Below are positions 27,059-34,565 of a stretch of 64,000 nt of DNA, one piece after another. A program made the translations under genes and the position numbers. Source of the DNA: Flavobacteriales bacterium. Its GTDB lineage: Bacteria > Bacteroidota > Bacteroidia > CAIKAF01. The stretch is from assembly GCA_018401695.1 (NCBI GenBank), contig JAGYKD010000003.1:417476-481475 (forward strand). Reading direction: 5' to 3'. Within the stretch, counting starts at the first letter, position 1. Every line of letters begins with the position of its first letter. The notes under the pieces were generated by a model. The model saw nothing but the letters and a program-made list of their open reading frames with translations, had not been told where the DNA came from and did no database searches.

Positions 27059-27204
27059 CCCGCCCTGATGGAGCCAACCAGCCCGGTGATGCCATTGCTT
27101 AGTGCTTGTGAGGAGCGAGGATGTGGCGCGCCAGCAAACACCCGGAGCCCCACAAGCACAAGCCATGGTAAGCCGGATGGTGGGGACAGCAGGATTAGCG
27201 GGCC
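27059..27204 (-). repeat. structured GC-rich element E6
   Basis: Identical to E5 at 145 of 146 positions. Its first ten bases on the minus strand overlap the end of the XseA-like gene and supply the last codons and stop (Ala-Arg-TAA). Confidence 0.75.
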
Positions 27205-28403
27205 AAAAAAATCAGGATAAAGGTTAAAGCAAGGCCTGCCAAAATGGCGAAAATATAGGCCGTGCGCAATTTGTTTTGCAGCTTTTGGTGTTGGCTTTCA
27301 TGCTGCCTTTGCTGCTGCCGGATGGATTGGGACAGCTGTTCTTTTTCCTGCAAAAAATGCTGTTGCCTTTGCTCCATATCGCGCAGCAGCTGAGTGATTT
27401 GTTCGCCTTGGCGGCGCGCTTCGAGCTGCCATTTTTCGCTGAGTTCTTTTTGCTCTTTGTTTTGTTGGTGCAGCAGGAGCTGTTGCTTTTCCATGCTTTG
27501 GAGCTGGCCCTGGAAGTGCTGCATGACCTCCTGGCGGATTTTGGCTTTGGAGTGCTCGCGTTGTTCGTGGTAGCGTTCAAAGCACTGGGCCAAAAACTGA
27601 CCAAAAGCGGTGGGGGTATTGAAGGCTTGGTGGGCAATTTTTTTGAGAAAAAGTCGGTCGGTAGCGTGTCCGAGGGCAGTGACCCAGGGGCTTTTGAGGT
27701 TTAGGGCATGTTCGGCCAGTTCGGGGTCGTTAAAAATTTCGAGGCCTTCGCCGCCGCCGCGCACCAGGGCAATGAGGTTGGGGGCATTGGCATCGGCTTC
27801 ACGCAACGATTGAAAAAGCACATTTTTTTGGTGGAAGGCGGTACGCCTGAGGTCCCATTGGAAGTGGTCTGCGGCTGCACCTGCGGCTTCTTTCATTTCT
27901 TGTTCTACAATGCTTCCGGAGGGCATGAGGCAGCAAATGGTAGGGTTTTCGCCTTGGGTCCAGGCGGTACGGAGCACTTCTTCGATCATGACCGGGGGCT
28001 GTTGAAGGCGCTTTTCCCACAGTTCCTGGCGGCGGATTTCGTCGGGGTCTTGGTTTTCGGGAGCGTTTTGCTGCAACAAATCACGGGCGATGAACTGTAG
28101 GGTAAAATATCCGTTGGCATTTATTTTGCGCTGAAGCATTCCGCGCAGTTGCACCTGCATGCCGTCGTGCAGATTGGTTTTTAGTTGGCGGGGCACGAGT
28201 AAGTTGACTCTCGCTTGTGCTTTTTCGTCGCGGATGCGGTCGTAGTAGTAGGCACCATACAGTTGACCGTTACCGGCTTCAAAGATTCCGGAGAGTTGAA
28301 GCGGTTCGGTTTCTATTTTTACTTGAAGCGCCTGTTGGTAGGCCAGCAGCAGTTCTGCGGGATTCCAACAGACCTCAAGGGTTTGAGGCTGGGTGAGGGA
28401 CAT
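27195..28403 (-). CDS. exonuclease VII large subunit-like protein with coiled coil and C-terminal membrane anchor
   Basis: 402 residues. N-terminal OB-like nucleic-acid-binding segment (about 35-115; LSGIFEAGNGQLYGAYYYDR). Then the XseA catalytic core: LIALVRGGGEGLEIFNDPEL, WVTALGHATDRLFLKKIA and NTPTAFGQFL. The GH-x-x-D motif (His and Asp) and the RGGG block are the residues that matter in XseA. From about 270 to 375 it is a Gln/Glu-rich coiled coil, and residues about 380-400 (IFAILAGLALTFILIFLA) form a transmembrane helix. The linker between the OB and catalytic parts is divergent. True XseA is soluble and needs XseB, which is absent here, so the role (ssDNA trimming at the membrane?) is inference. 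It could be a second, specialised paralogue. Confidence 0.75.
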   Translation of the reverse strand: MSLTQPQTLEVCWNPAELLLAYQQALQVKIETEPLQLSGIFEAGNGQLYGAYYYDRIRDEKAQARVNLLVPRQLKTNLHDGMQVQLRGMLQRKINANGYFTLQFIARDLLQQNAPENQDPDEIRRQELWEKRLQQPPVMIEEVLRTAWTQGENPTICCLMPSGSIVEQEMKEAAGAAADHFQWDLRRTAFHQKNVLFQSLREADANAPNLIALVRGGGEGLEIFNDPELAEHALNLKSPWVTALGHATDRLFLKKIAHQAFNTPTAFGQFLAQCFERYHEQREHSKAKIRQEVMQHFQGQLQSMEKQQLLLHQQNKEQKELSEKWQLEARRQGEQITQLLRDMEQRQQHFLQEKEQLSQSIRQQQRQHESQHQKLQNKLRTAYIFAILAGLALTFILIFLAR

Positions 28404-28550
28404 GCCTAAAATTAAGGCTTTGTTCTGTTTTTTTGTTTTGCCTTGGGAGTTTGTTTTTCACAGGCACCGGTTTACATCTGCCCTGTAAATTTATTAAGGA
28501 TGGATGGCAGGGGGAGACAGGGAGACGAGGAGCCGGGGAGGGCGGGGAGA

Positions 28551-28617
28551 CGGAGGGAGACGGAGGGAGACGGAGGGAGACGGAGGGAGACGGAGGGAGA
28601 CGGAGGGAGACGGAGGG
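28551..28617 (+). repeat. 10-bp tandem repeat CGGAGGGAGA (about 6.7 copies)
   Basis: Perfect head-to-tail copies of CGGAGGGAGA immediately before the REP hairpin GACGGAGGGCACTCCGTC. It looks like slippage expansion of that hairpin's left arm. It lies in the upstream region of mnmE. Confidence 0.9.
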
Positions 28618-28735
28618 CACTCCGTCTTTACCTCATCCCTAAGAGACGGGAGGCATCCCGTCTTTACGTTATGGAGAGACGGGAGGCATCCCGTCTTTAC
28701 CTTATGGAGAGACGGGAGGCATCCCGTCTTTACCT
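28609..28735 (+). repeat. REP-like hairpin array R1 (four units)
   Basis: Four hairpins. The first is GACGGAGGGCACTCCGTC (28609-28626); then three copies of GACGGGAGGCATCCCGTC start at 28645, 28678 and 28711, a 33-bp period, each followed by TTTAC. The stem changes between GGAG/CTCC and GGGA/TCCC while staying paired. The array is the inverse of R2 at 60.5 kb. In frame it reads as the false peptide RHPVFTL of the track ORF. Confidence 0.85.
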
Positions 28736-28764
28736 TATCATTACATCAGCTCCCAAGGTCTTCC

Positions 28765-28772
28765 TACCTTTG
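28765..28772 (+). promoter_or_regulatory. Bacteroidota -7 box of mnmE
   Basis: TACCTTTG, then TCCT, then the ATG at 28777. It places the real start of mnmE downstream of the repeat-encoded extension. Confidence 0.6.
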
Positions 28773-28776
28773 TCCT

Positions 28777-30156
28777 ATGCACGATTTTTTGCACCAAGAC
28801 ACCATAGTAGCTCTTGCCACTCCCCCCGGAAGCAGTGCCATTGGCCTGTTGAGGATTTCCGGTGCTGCGGCCTTTGACCTGGCCGGGGCCTTTTTTTTGC
28901 CATTAGGTGCGGAAAGCCCCCAAATACCCAACAAACCCCGCAAAGCCCAGTTTGGGCGCTGGATGGACGGAGCAGAAGCTTTGGATGAAGTACTCTTAAC
29001 CACTTTTCCCTCGCCGCATTCCTTTACCGGGGAAGATGTGGTAGAAATCGCCTTTCATGGTTCGCCTTACATCCTTTCCAGAGCCATTCAACAGCTTAGT
29101 GAAGCCGGATGTCGCCCTGCCTTGGCCGGAGAATTTACGCGCCGTGCCTTTGTACGAGGCAAAATGGACCTGACCCAAGCGGAGGCCATTGCCGATTTGA
29201 TTGCCTCTGAATCGGAGGCATCGGCCAAGTTGGCTATGCAACATGTAAAAGGCCATTTTTCGTCCAGAGTAAAGGCCATGCGCGATCAATTGATTGAATT
29301 TGCATCACTGCTGGAATTGGAACTTGATTTTTCCGAAGAAGATGTAGCCTTTGCCGATAGAAACCAACTGAAAAGCCTTTTGGATGCGCTAAAAGCGCAA
29401 ATTGAAGGCCTGTTGAGCAGTTATCAAATGGGAAATGCCATAAAGCACGGCATACCGGTGGCCATTGTAGGTCCTCCAAATGCCGGTAAGAGCACCCTGT
29501 TGAATGCTTTGTTGGAAGACGAGCGCGCCCTGGTAACCGAAATTCCGGGAACCACCCGAGATACCATTGAAGACGATGTGATTATAGAGGGATTAAAATT
29601 TCGATTTATTGATACCGCAGGACTAAGGGAGACCGAGGATAGGGTAGAGCAGTTGGGGATTGAACGGAGCCATCAATCCATTCAAAAAGCCGAATTGGTG
29701 ATTCGTTTGGCCGATGCCCAGCAAGAAACCAACGATGCAGTCGCTGCAGAGGTGGAGACTTGGGCACTAAATACAGGAAAAAGTGTCGAAGATTTTTTGG
29801 TGGTTTGGAATAAAGCCGATTTGGTGCCGGAGCTTAGGACAAGTGAAAAATTGTGGTTGGTTGCTCCGGAAAGCTTGGGCCTGGATCCATTAAAACGCGC
29901 CCTTTTGCAACGGATAAAGGACAAAGGCTACCAATCCGGTGCCTTATACATTACCCAGGCCAGGCACAAAGACGTGTTGACCAAATCGTTGGAAGGTCTA
30001 AAACGTGTATCGGAAGGATTGGAAAGTGGTTTGACCAGCGATTTGGTAGCCTTGGATTTGCGCTATGTATTGCACAGCCTTGGGGAGTTGACGGGGGACA
30101 TCAGCAATGAAGAGGTATTAGGGGCCATTTTTTCGAAGTTTTGCATTGGGAAGTGA
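28777..30156 (+). CDS. mnmE: tRNA modification GTPase MnmE
   Basis: 459 residues from ATG 28777 (MHDFLHQDTIVALATPPGSSAIG), matching E. coli MnmE (454). The track ORF adds 91 codons of translated repeats, which are spurious. Order: N-terminal tetrahydrofolate-binding domain (to ~118), helical domain, inserted Ras-like G domain with Walker A GPPNAGKST (232-240), EIPGTTRDTIEDD, DTAGLRETED and NKAD, and the C-terminal CIGK whose Cys is essential. With MnmG it modifies U34 of several tRNAs (5-carboxymethylaminomethyl). The -7 box ends 4 nt before the ATG, so the mRNA is probably leaderless. An REP array lies just upstream. Confidence 0.95.
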   Translation: MHDFLHQDTIVALATPPGSSAIGLLRISGAAAFDLAGAFFLPLGAESPQIPNKPRKAQFGRWMDGAEALDEVLLTTFPSPHSFTGEDVVEIAFHGSPYILSRAIQQLSEAGCRPALAGEFTRRAFVRGKMDLTQAEAIADLIASESEASAKLAMQHVKGHFSSRVKAMRDQLIEFASLLELELDFSEEDVAFADRNQLKSLLDALKAQIEGLLSSYQMGNAIKHGIPVAIVGPPNAGKSTLLNALLEDERALVTEIPGTTRDTIEDDVIIEGLKFRFIDTAGLRETEDRVEQLGIERSHQSIQKAELVIRLADAQQETNDAVAAEVETWALNTGKSVEDFLVVWNKADLVPELRTSEKLWLVAPESLGLDPLKRALLQRIKDKGYQSGALYITQARHKDVLTKSLEGLKRVSEGLESGLTSDLVALDLRYVLHSLGELTGDISNEEVLGAIFSKFCIGK

Positions 30157-30182
30157 GTGAGATAGCAAATCTTTGATTTGCG

Positions 30183-30420
30183 TTATCGAACGCATCCCGA
30201 GTGTAACCTCGGGATATTTTGTCGGTTAGATGGTTTTATAGAGATTCACAAGGCGATTGCCTTATCGAACGCATCCCGAGTGTAACCTCGGGATATTTTG
30301 TCGGTTAGATGGTTTTATAGAGATTCACAAGGCGATTGCCTTATCGAACGCATCCCGAGTGTAACCTCAAGATTTCTTGTCGTTTAGAGGGTTGTATGGA
30401 GATTCAAAGGGTTCTTGCGT
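30183..30420 (+). repeat. 79-bp tandem repeat (about 3 units) carrying a perfect hairpin
   Basis: Units start at 30183, 30262 and 30341; the first two are near identical and the third decays after the middle. Units one and two contain ATCCCGAG-TGTAAC-CTCGGGAT, an 8-bp perfect stem with a 6-nt loop; in the third unit the right arm is mutated. It sits 27 bp after mnmE. The rest of the 741-bp gap to the next gene holds repeat copy C and the operator array. Confidence 0.85.
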
Positions 30421-30526
30421 GACCGAACCCATCCTGGGTCAAAGATGCGGAATCAAAGATCTTGGCCATAAGCTTCAGTACCCAGCCACGGTATGCATCC
30501 TTGGGATAGTTAAATTTATGGGATGC

Positions 30527-30667
30527 GGCTGTTGATACGTTGTATTTTTAAGGCGAATTAAGGCGCGCCCAAATCGAAAGGCCGGAGTTTACTATTTATA
30601 AATGATGACCTTGAGATTGGGGCGTAACGTAAGGTCGCCGCCAGAATAGCAGCGCGTCAAAAGTCTC
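30527..30667 (+). repeat. MITE-like repeat, copy C
   Basis: 141 bp, same orientation as A. Ends GCTGTTGATACGTTG and CAGCGCGTCAAAAGTC (decayed terminal inverted repeats). The internal AAGGCGAATTAAGGCGCG, GCCGGAGTTTACTA and CGCCGCCAGAATAGC match copy B closely. Confidence 0.75.
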
Positions 30668-30778
30668 CTATTGTGCTTCTACCACAATACTATAGGCCTG
30701 TTTTTACTTCTTAAGTATGATAAAACCCCCATTTTGAATCAATGAAAAGACATCCTCTATTCCCATCTATTGAAAATT

Positions 30779-30894
30779 GAAAGGCTATATCCTTACCTTA
30801 TGAACTTTTTGTCAGGTTACAGCCTGACTTTTAATTTGCTTATGTCAGGGTATAACCTTACTTTTGAATCCGTAATGTCAGGCTATACCCTTAC
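30779..30894 (+). promoter_or_regulatory. four-copy operator array upstream of the XRE regulator
   Basis: 18-bp units GAAAGGCTATATCCTTAC (30779), GTCAGGTTACAGCCTGAC (30811, a perfect palindrome), GTCAGGGTATAACCTTAC (30844) and GTCAGGCTATACCCTTAC (30877), spaced 32-33 bp, about three helical turns. A -7 box TACTTTTG (30859-30866) overlaps unit three, and the last unit ends 3 nt before the ATG. Strong sign of cooperative autorepression. Confidence 0.75.
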
Positions 30895-30897
30895 GAT

Positions 30898-31356
30898 ATG
30901 AACAAGAAAAGGCTACAAATAGAACAATTGGAGAATAAATTGAGCGGATTTAATGCAGCTCAAAAAGTGGTTGCTCCTCCAACAGGATGGCTAAAAGCTG
31001 TAAGAGTTTCATTAGGAATGTCACTACAGCAATTGGCCAATAAACTCTCCATCACCAAGCAAAGTGTCCAGGAAATAGAGCTGCGTGAAAAGGAAGGAAC
31101 CATAACACTTAAAAGCCTACGTGAAACGGCCAATGCCTTAGATATGCAATTGGTTTACGGATTGGTGCCCAAAGATGGAAGCATTGAGAAACTCATTGAC
31201 CGAAAGGCCAGGGAATTGGCTACCCGCATTGTCTCCAGAACTTCTAATACCATGAAATTAGAAGATCAGCAAAACACGCAGCAACGGCTCAAAAAAGCCA
31301 TCGAAGAGAGGACTGCTGTAATCAAAAATGAGCTACCAAAGATGCTATGGGATTAG
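30898..31356 (+). CDS. XRE-type regulator, mobile mystery protein A family
   Basis: 152 residues. Helix-turn-helix at about 45-65 in the sequence WLKAVRVSLGMSLQQLANKL, SITKQSVQEIELREKEGTITL and SLRETANALDMQLVYGLVP. This wording is that of 'mobile mystery protein A', a small regulator that in many genomes precedes a Fic-domain 'mobile mystery protein B', and the pair travels as an accessory module. It probably represses its own promoter through the four operator units directly upstream. The partner is present only as a 21-codon stub whose ATG overlaps the end of this gene. The gene is in a repeat-rich island between mnmE and the TonB receptor. Confidence 0.8.
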   Translation: MNKKRLQIEQLENKLSGFNAAQKVVAPPTGWLKAVRVSLGMSLQQLANKLSITKQSVQEIELREKEGTITLKSLRETANALDMQLVYGLVPKDGSIEKLIDRKARELATRIVSRTSNTMKLEDQQNTQQRLKKAIEERTAVIKNELPKMLWD

Positions 31357-31412
31357 AGCTTGACTACATGGATGGCCAAACGCCTATTGATGAAGATGAA
31401 AAACTAGGCTGA
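31347..31412 (+). pseudogene. truncated start of mobile mystery protein B (Fic protein)
   Basis: ATG 31347 overlaps the stop region of the XRE gene and reads MGLELDYMDGQTPIDEDEKLG, then TGA. The GQTPIDEDE word matches the usual N-terminus of mobile mystery protein B as I recall it. The Fic domain (HPFxxGNGR) is missing, and the DNA after the stop belongs to a different gene. It therefore looks like a module that has lost its effector while keeping the regulator. It is too short for the ORF track. Confidence 0.6.
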
Positions 31413-31417
31413 AAAAG

Positions 31418-31630
31418 CTACACCAAAGAAAAAACCCCGAGAATCAAACTTAAGACCAAACTTATCACGATGATCCAAATAATAGTGTTGGTATTCCTCC
31501 TAGTTTTCTCCGCCGCCTCATACGTCAGCCAATTCGTATAAAGCATTTCCATCTGTAAGTCCTTTTCTATGTAATCCTGCCTTTGGGATTCAAAATCTAT
31601 GCGCTTTTGTGTTTTTTGGATGTTTGACAT
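31418..31630 (-). CDS. small single-span membrane protein
   Basis: 70 residues: a charged N-terminal half (QKTQKRIDFESQRQDYIEKDL) and one C-terminal transmembrane helix (TNTIIWIIVISLVLSLILGVF). No family is recognised. The hydrophobic helix and the clean ATG with AT-rich upstream DNA argue that it is expressed. It lies tail-to-tail with the truncated Fic stub and probably marks the end of the accessory patch. Confidence 0.5.
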   Translation of the reverse strand: MSNIQKTQKRIDFESQRQDYIEKDLQMEMLYTNWLTYEAAEKTRRNTNTIIWIIVISLVLSLILGVFSLV

Positions 31631-31933
31631 GATACTAAATTGATTTATACCTCTTAAATATAGTAAAATTCAGATTTGAGTCAAAAAAGGCCTCCCCTTG
31701 CCAAGTGTATCGGGGGAATTAGGGTATACCTTTACTTCTTAGATAATTTAGCTATGTTTTAAACCTATTTGCTAAACCTACTTCCTTGACCTCCAAACCA
31801 AAACCATTATTTAAATTTTAATAACGCCCTCTTACCATCCCAAACCTTAGCTTTGCATGGTATTTTACATTTTTTAATGACTGCTCCTGAACTTCATGTA
31901 CCTACAAAGGTTGTAGTAGATAAATTCATCCGA

Positions 31934-34315
31934 ATGTCGTTTAAACCTACGTGGATTATCCTGTTCTTTTTTCTATGCGCTTTTCAAGCATTTGCCCAAA
32001 AAAATTCCAAAGCTACACTCAGCGGTTACATTCGCGATGCTTCTAGCGGTGAAGCGCTCCTGGGAGCCACTGTAATTGTAAAAAATACCACCACCGGTGC
32101 CGTAGCCAATAATTTTGGCTTTTATTCCCTTACCCTGGATAAAGGAACCTACGTTATAGAATGCAAATTCATCGGCTTCAATAGCCAAATTGATACCATC
32201 AACCTACAATCCGACATCAGCCAAAATTTTGAACTTGGAACCGGCGTTATTACCACCGCGGAATACACCGTAACCGACGATCTCTCCAAGCAGAATACAG
32301 AAAGCACCCGCATGAGCACCATTGAGCTTAATATGGAAGAGGTGCGCAAAATGCCGGTGATTTTTGGTGAGGTAGACGTGCTGAAAACCATTCAACTCCT
32401 TCCCGGCGTGGCCGGCGCTGCCGAAGGTACTTCCGGTTTTTATGTCCGAGGCGGGGGACCCGACCAAAACTTGATTTTGCTCGATAACGCTACCGTTTAC
32501 AACGCTTCACACCTGTTTGGTTTCTTTTCGGTTTTCAATTCCGACGCCATTCGGAACGTAGAATTGGTTAAAGGCGGCATGCCCGCACGCTACGGTGGTC
32601 GCCTTTCCTCCGTGCTCGATATTTCCATGAAAGAAGGCAATATGCGGGAGTGGCACGGTCAAGGAGGAATCGGCCTCATCGCCAGCCGTATGTCCGTTGA
32701 AGGCCCCATCGTTAAAGACAAACTCTCGGTGCTGGCTTCCGCCCGACGCACCTACATCGACCTGCTTTTGCTTCCTTTCTCCGGCGAAGGAAGCGACTTG
32801 GAAGGCAATTCGTACTTTTTTTACGACCTCAATGGTAAAATCCAGTGGAAAATAGGGGAGAAGGACCGGCTTTACCTCAGCGGCTATTACGGAGAAGATG
32901 TTTTTGCCTTTCAATCCCCCTCAGGCGATCTAGGCATCGATATCCCTTGGGGTAACGGTATCGCCAGCCTGCGCTGGAACCACCAATTCAGCTCTAAATT
33001 GTTCCTCAATACCACCGCTACTTTTTCCGACTACACCTTTAAAACCGCTGCCGAGGACGAGGACTTTTCTTTTGAACTCCGTTCCGGAATCCGAGATTAC
33101 AGCCTCAAAACCGACTTTAGCTGGATTCCAAACCCCAAACATACCCTCCGTTTTGGCACCGAAATGATTTTTCATGAGTTCACTCCCAGCACAGCACAAG
33201 CCACTTTAGAAGACAACGCCATTGGCGTCCCTTCGGCACAAACCCTATATGCCCACGACTGGATGCTCTATGCCGAGGACGATTGGGACATCAGCACCCG
33301 CTGGAAACTCAACTACGGGTTTAGGCTTTCCTACTTCCAGCATACCGGCCCTTTTGACCGCTACGTAAAAGGTCCGGATGGGCTCAATACCGACACCATT
33401 TCCTACGAAACTTTCGACAATATTCAAGACTATTACCGGGCAGAACCGCGCTTGGCCCTGCGCTTTAGAATCAACGAAAACTCTTCCCTCAAAGGGGCCT
33501 TTACCGTAAACTACCAAAACCTGCACCTGGCCAATTTGGCCACCGTAAGTCTGCCTACCGATATTTGGCTTCCTTCCACCGAAATCATTCCGCCCCAAGA
33601 GTCCTTGCAGTGGAACATAGGCTACTTCCGAAATTTCTTGAACGATAAAATCGAAACCTCGGTGGAGTTGTACTACAAACACATGAACAACCTCATTGAG
33701 TACCGCGACAACAGCAGCTTCGGCGATATCATAAACGACAACCCCGACAACATCCTTTCCATTGGCAAAGGCCGAAGCTGGGGAATGGAACTGTTTATCA
33801 AAAAATCCATAGGCCGCCTCACCGGTTGGATCGGCTACACCCTCGCCTGGACACAACGCTTCGACTTCCCCAAAGACGAGGTAAGCTACGACGGCGATTT
33901 CTTTTATCCGCGCTACGACCGCCGCCACGACGTAAGCATCACCGCCACCTACGAAATCAACGACAAATGGACGGTCTCCGGAATTTTTGTGTTCTCCAGC
34001 GGCAATGTGTTGGCGGTTCCTTCCGAATTCTATTTCCTTGGCAACGATATCGTGCCCTTTTTTACCGATCGCGACAATTACCGCATGATGCCCTACCACC
34101 GCATGGACCTCTCGGCAACCTACCAGGTGCACAAAAACGACAAATGGGAATCCAGCCTCAACATCAGCATTTACAACGTATACAGCAGGCTAAACCCCTT
34201 CTTTATTTTCTTTGACGCCCAAAACAACGAAGAAACCGAAACCCTGCAATTTCAAGGCAAGCAGGTGTCTTTGTTCCCCATCATCCCTGCCGTAACCTGG
34301 AATTTTTCGTTTTAA
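31934..34315 (+). CDS. TonB-dependent outer-membrane receptor with carboxypeptidase-like N-terminal domain
   Basis: 793 residues from ATG 31934, where the signal peptide begins (MSFKPTWIILFFFLCAFQAFAQ); the track adds 27 codons. After it comes a carboxypeptidase-regulatory-like domain (LSGYIRDASSGEALLGATVIV; about 28-110), then the plug (IFGEVDVLKTIQLLPGV, FYVRGGGPDQNLILLDNATVYN), then the 22-strand barrel ending PIIPAVTWNFSF with the C-terminal Phe expected for BAM insertion. It imports a substrate with TonB energy. The DUF4249 lipoprotein gene is 250 bp downstream, and the two commonly co-occur as a receptor-lipoprotein pair. The ligand is unknown. Confidence 0.87.
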   Translation: MSFKPTWIILFFFLCAFQAFAQKNSKATLSGYIRDASSGEALLGATVIVKNTTTGAVANNFGFYSLTLDKGTYVIECKFIGFNSQIDTINLQSDISQNFELGTGVITTAEYTVTDDLSKQNTESTRMSTIELNMEEVRKMPVIFGEVDVLKTIQLLPGVAGAAEGTSGFYVRGGGPDQNLILLDNATVYNASHLFGFFSVFNSDAIRNVELVKGGMPARYGGRLSSVLDISMKEGNMREWHGQGGIGLIASRMSVEGPIVKDKLSVLASARRTYIDLLLLPFSGEGSDLEGNSYFFYDLNGKIQWKIGEKDRLYLSGYYGEDVFAFQSPSGDLGIDIPWGNGIASLRWNHQFSSKLFLNTTATFSDYTFKTAAEDEDFSFELRSGIRDYSLKTDFSWIPNPKHTLRFGTEMIFHEFTPSTAQATLEDNAIGVPSAQTLYAHDWMLYAEDDWDISTRWKLNYGFRLSYFQHTGPFDRYVKGPDGLNTDTISYETFDNIQDYYRAEPRLALRFRINENSSLKGAFTVNYQNLHLANLATVSLPTDIWLPSTEIIPPQESLQWNIGYFRNFLNDKIETSVELYYKHMNNLIEYRDNSSFGDIINDNPDNILSIGKGRSWGMELFIKKSIGRLTGWIGYTLAWTQRFDFPKDEVSYDGDFFYPRYDRRHDVSITATYEINDKWTVSGIFVFSSGNVLAVPSEFYFLGNDIVPFFTDRDNYRMMPYHRMDLSATYQVHKNDKWESSLNISIYNVYSRLNPFFIFFDAQNNEETETLQFQGKQVSLFPIIPAVTWNFSF

Positions 34316-34345
34316 TGATGATTTGCCGGCCCCAACATATTTTTT

Positions 34346-34532
34346 CTTTTTTGGGGGCCTGCCCGTCCTTAGGGCCGGGCACCGGGCCTTCGGTCGCAGC
34401 CGGCTTGCACCGCCTCCGCCATGGCAATCGCCGTGCCGGAGTTTGCCCTTTGGGCTCCACTGCGGCACGGCGGCCATGGCTGGAGCGCTGCTTCGCCGGG
34501 CTGACTACCCTCAGTCCCTGGCCCGTTGCCCA
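34346..34532 (+). repeat. structured GC-rich element E7
   Basis: Begins TTTTTTGGGGGCCTGCCC, 30 bp after the TonB receptor stop, sense direction. Arms CGCCGTGCCG (34429-34438) with CGGCACGGCG (34463-34472) and GCCATGGC (34418-34425 and 34473-34480). Shares GGCACCGGGCCTTC with E4 and TCCCTGGC near the end. It lies between two genes of a presumed operon. Confidence 0.65.
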
Positions 34533-34565
34533 TAGCACATTCCTCCCAACAATCCCTGAACCCTT

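Noticed and set aside
28645-28735. 33-bp periodic repeats as a CRISPR array
   Set aside because: Units are contiguous hairpins of near-constant sequence with no unique spacers and no cas genes nearby.
28504-28776. 91-codon N-terminal extension of mnmE in the ORF track
   Set aside because: It is translated repeat DNA (CGGAGGGAGA and REP hairpins); a consensus promoter and the normal MnmE start lie at 28765-28779.
30779-30894. Regularly spaced 18-bp repeats as CRISPR or replication iterons
   Set aside because: Repeats are palindromic, only four, end 3 nt before an XRE gene and overlap its promoter; operators explain them better.
33245-34132. ORF of 295 aa on the minus strand
   Set aside because: Shadow of the TonB receptor; the low-complexity Val/Ala/Gly sequence is typical of antisense frames.
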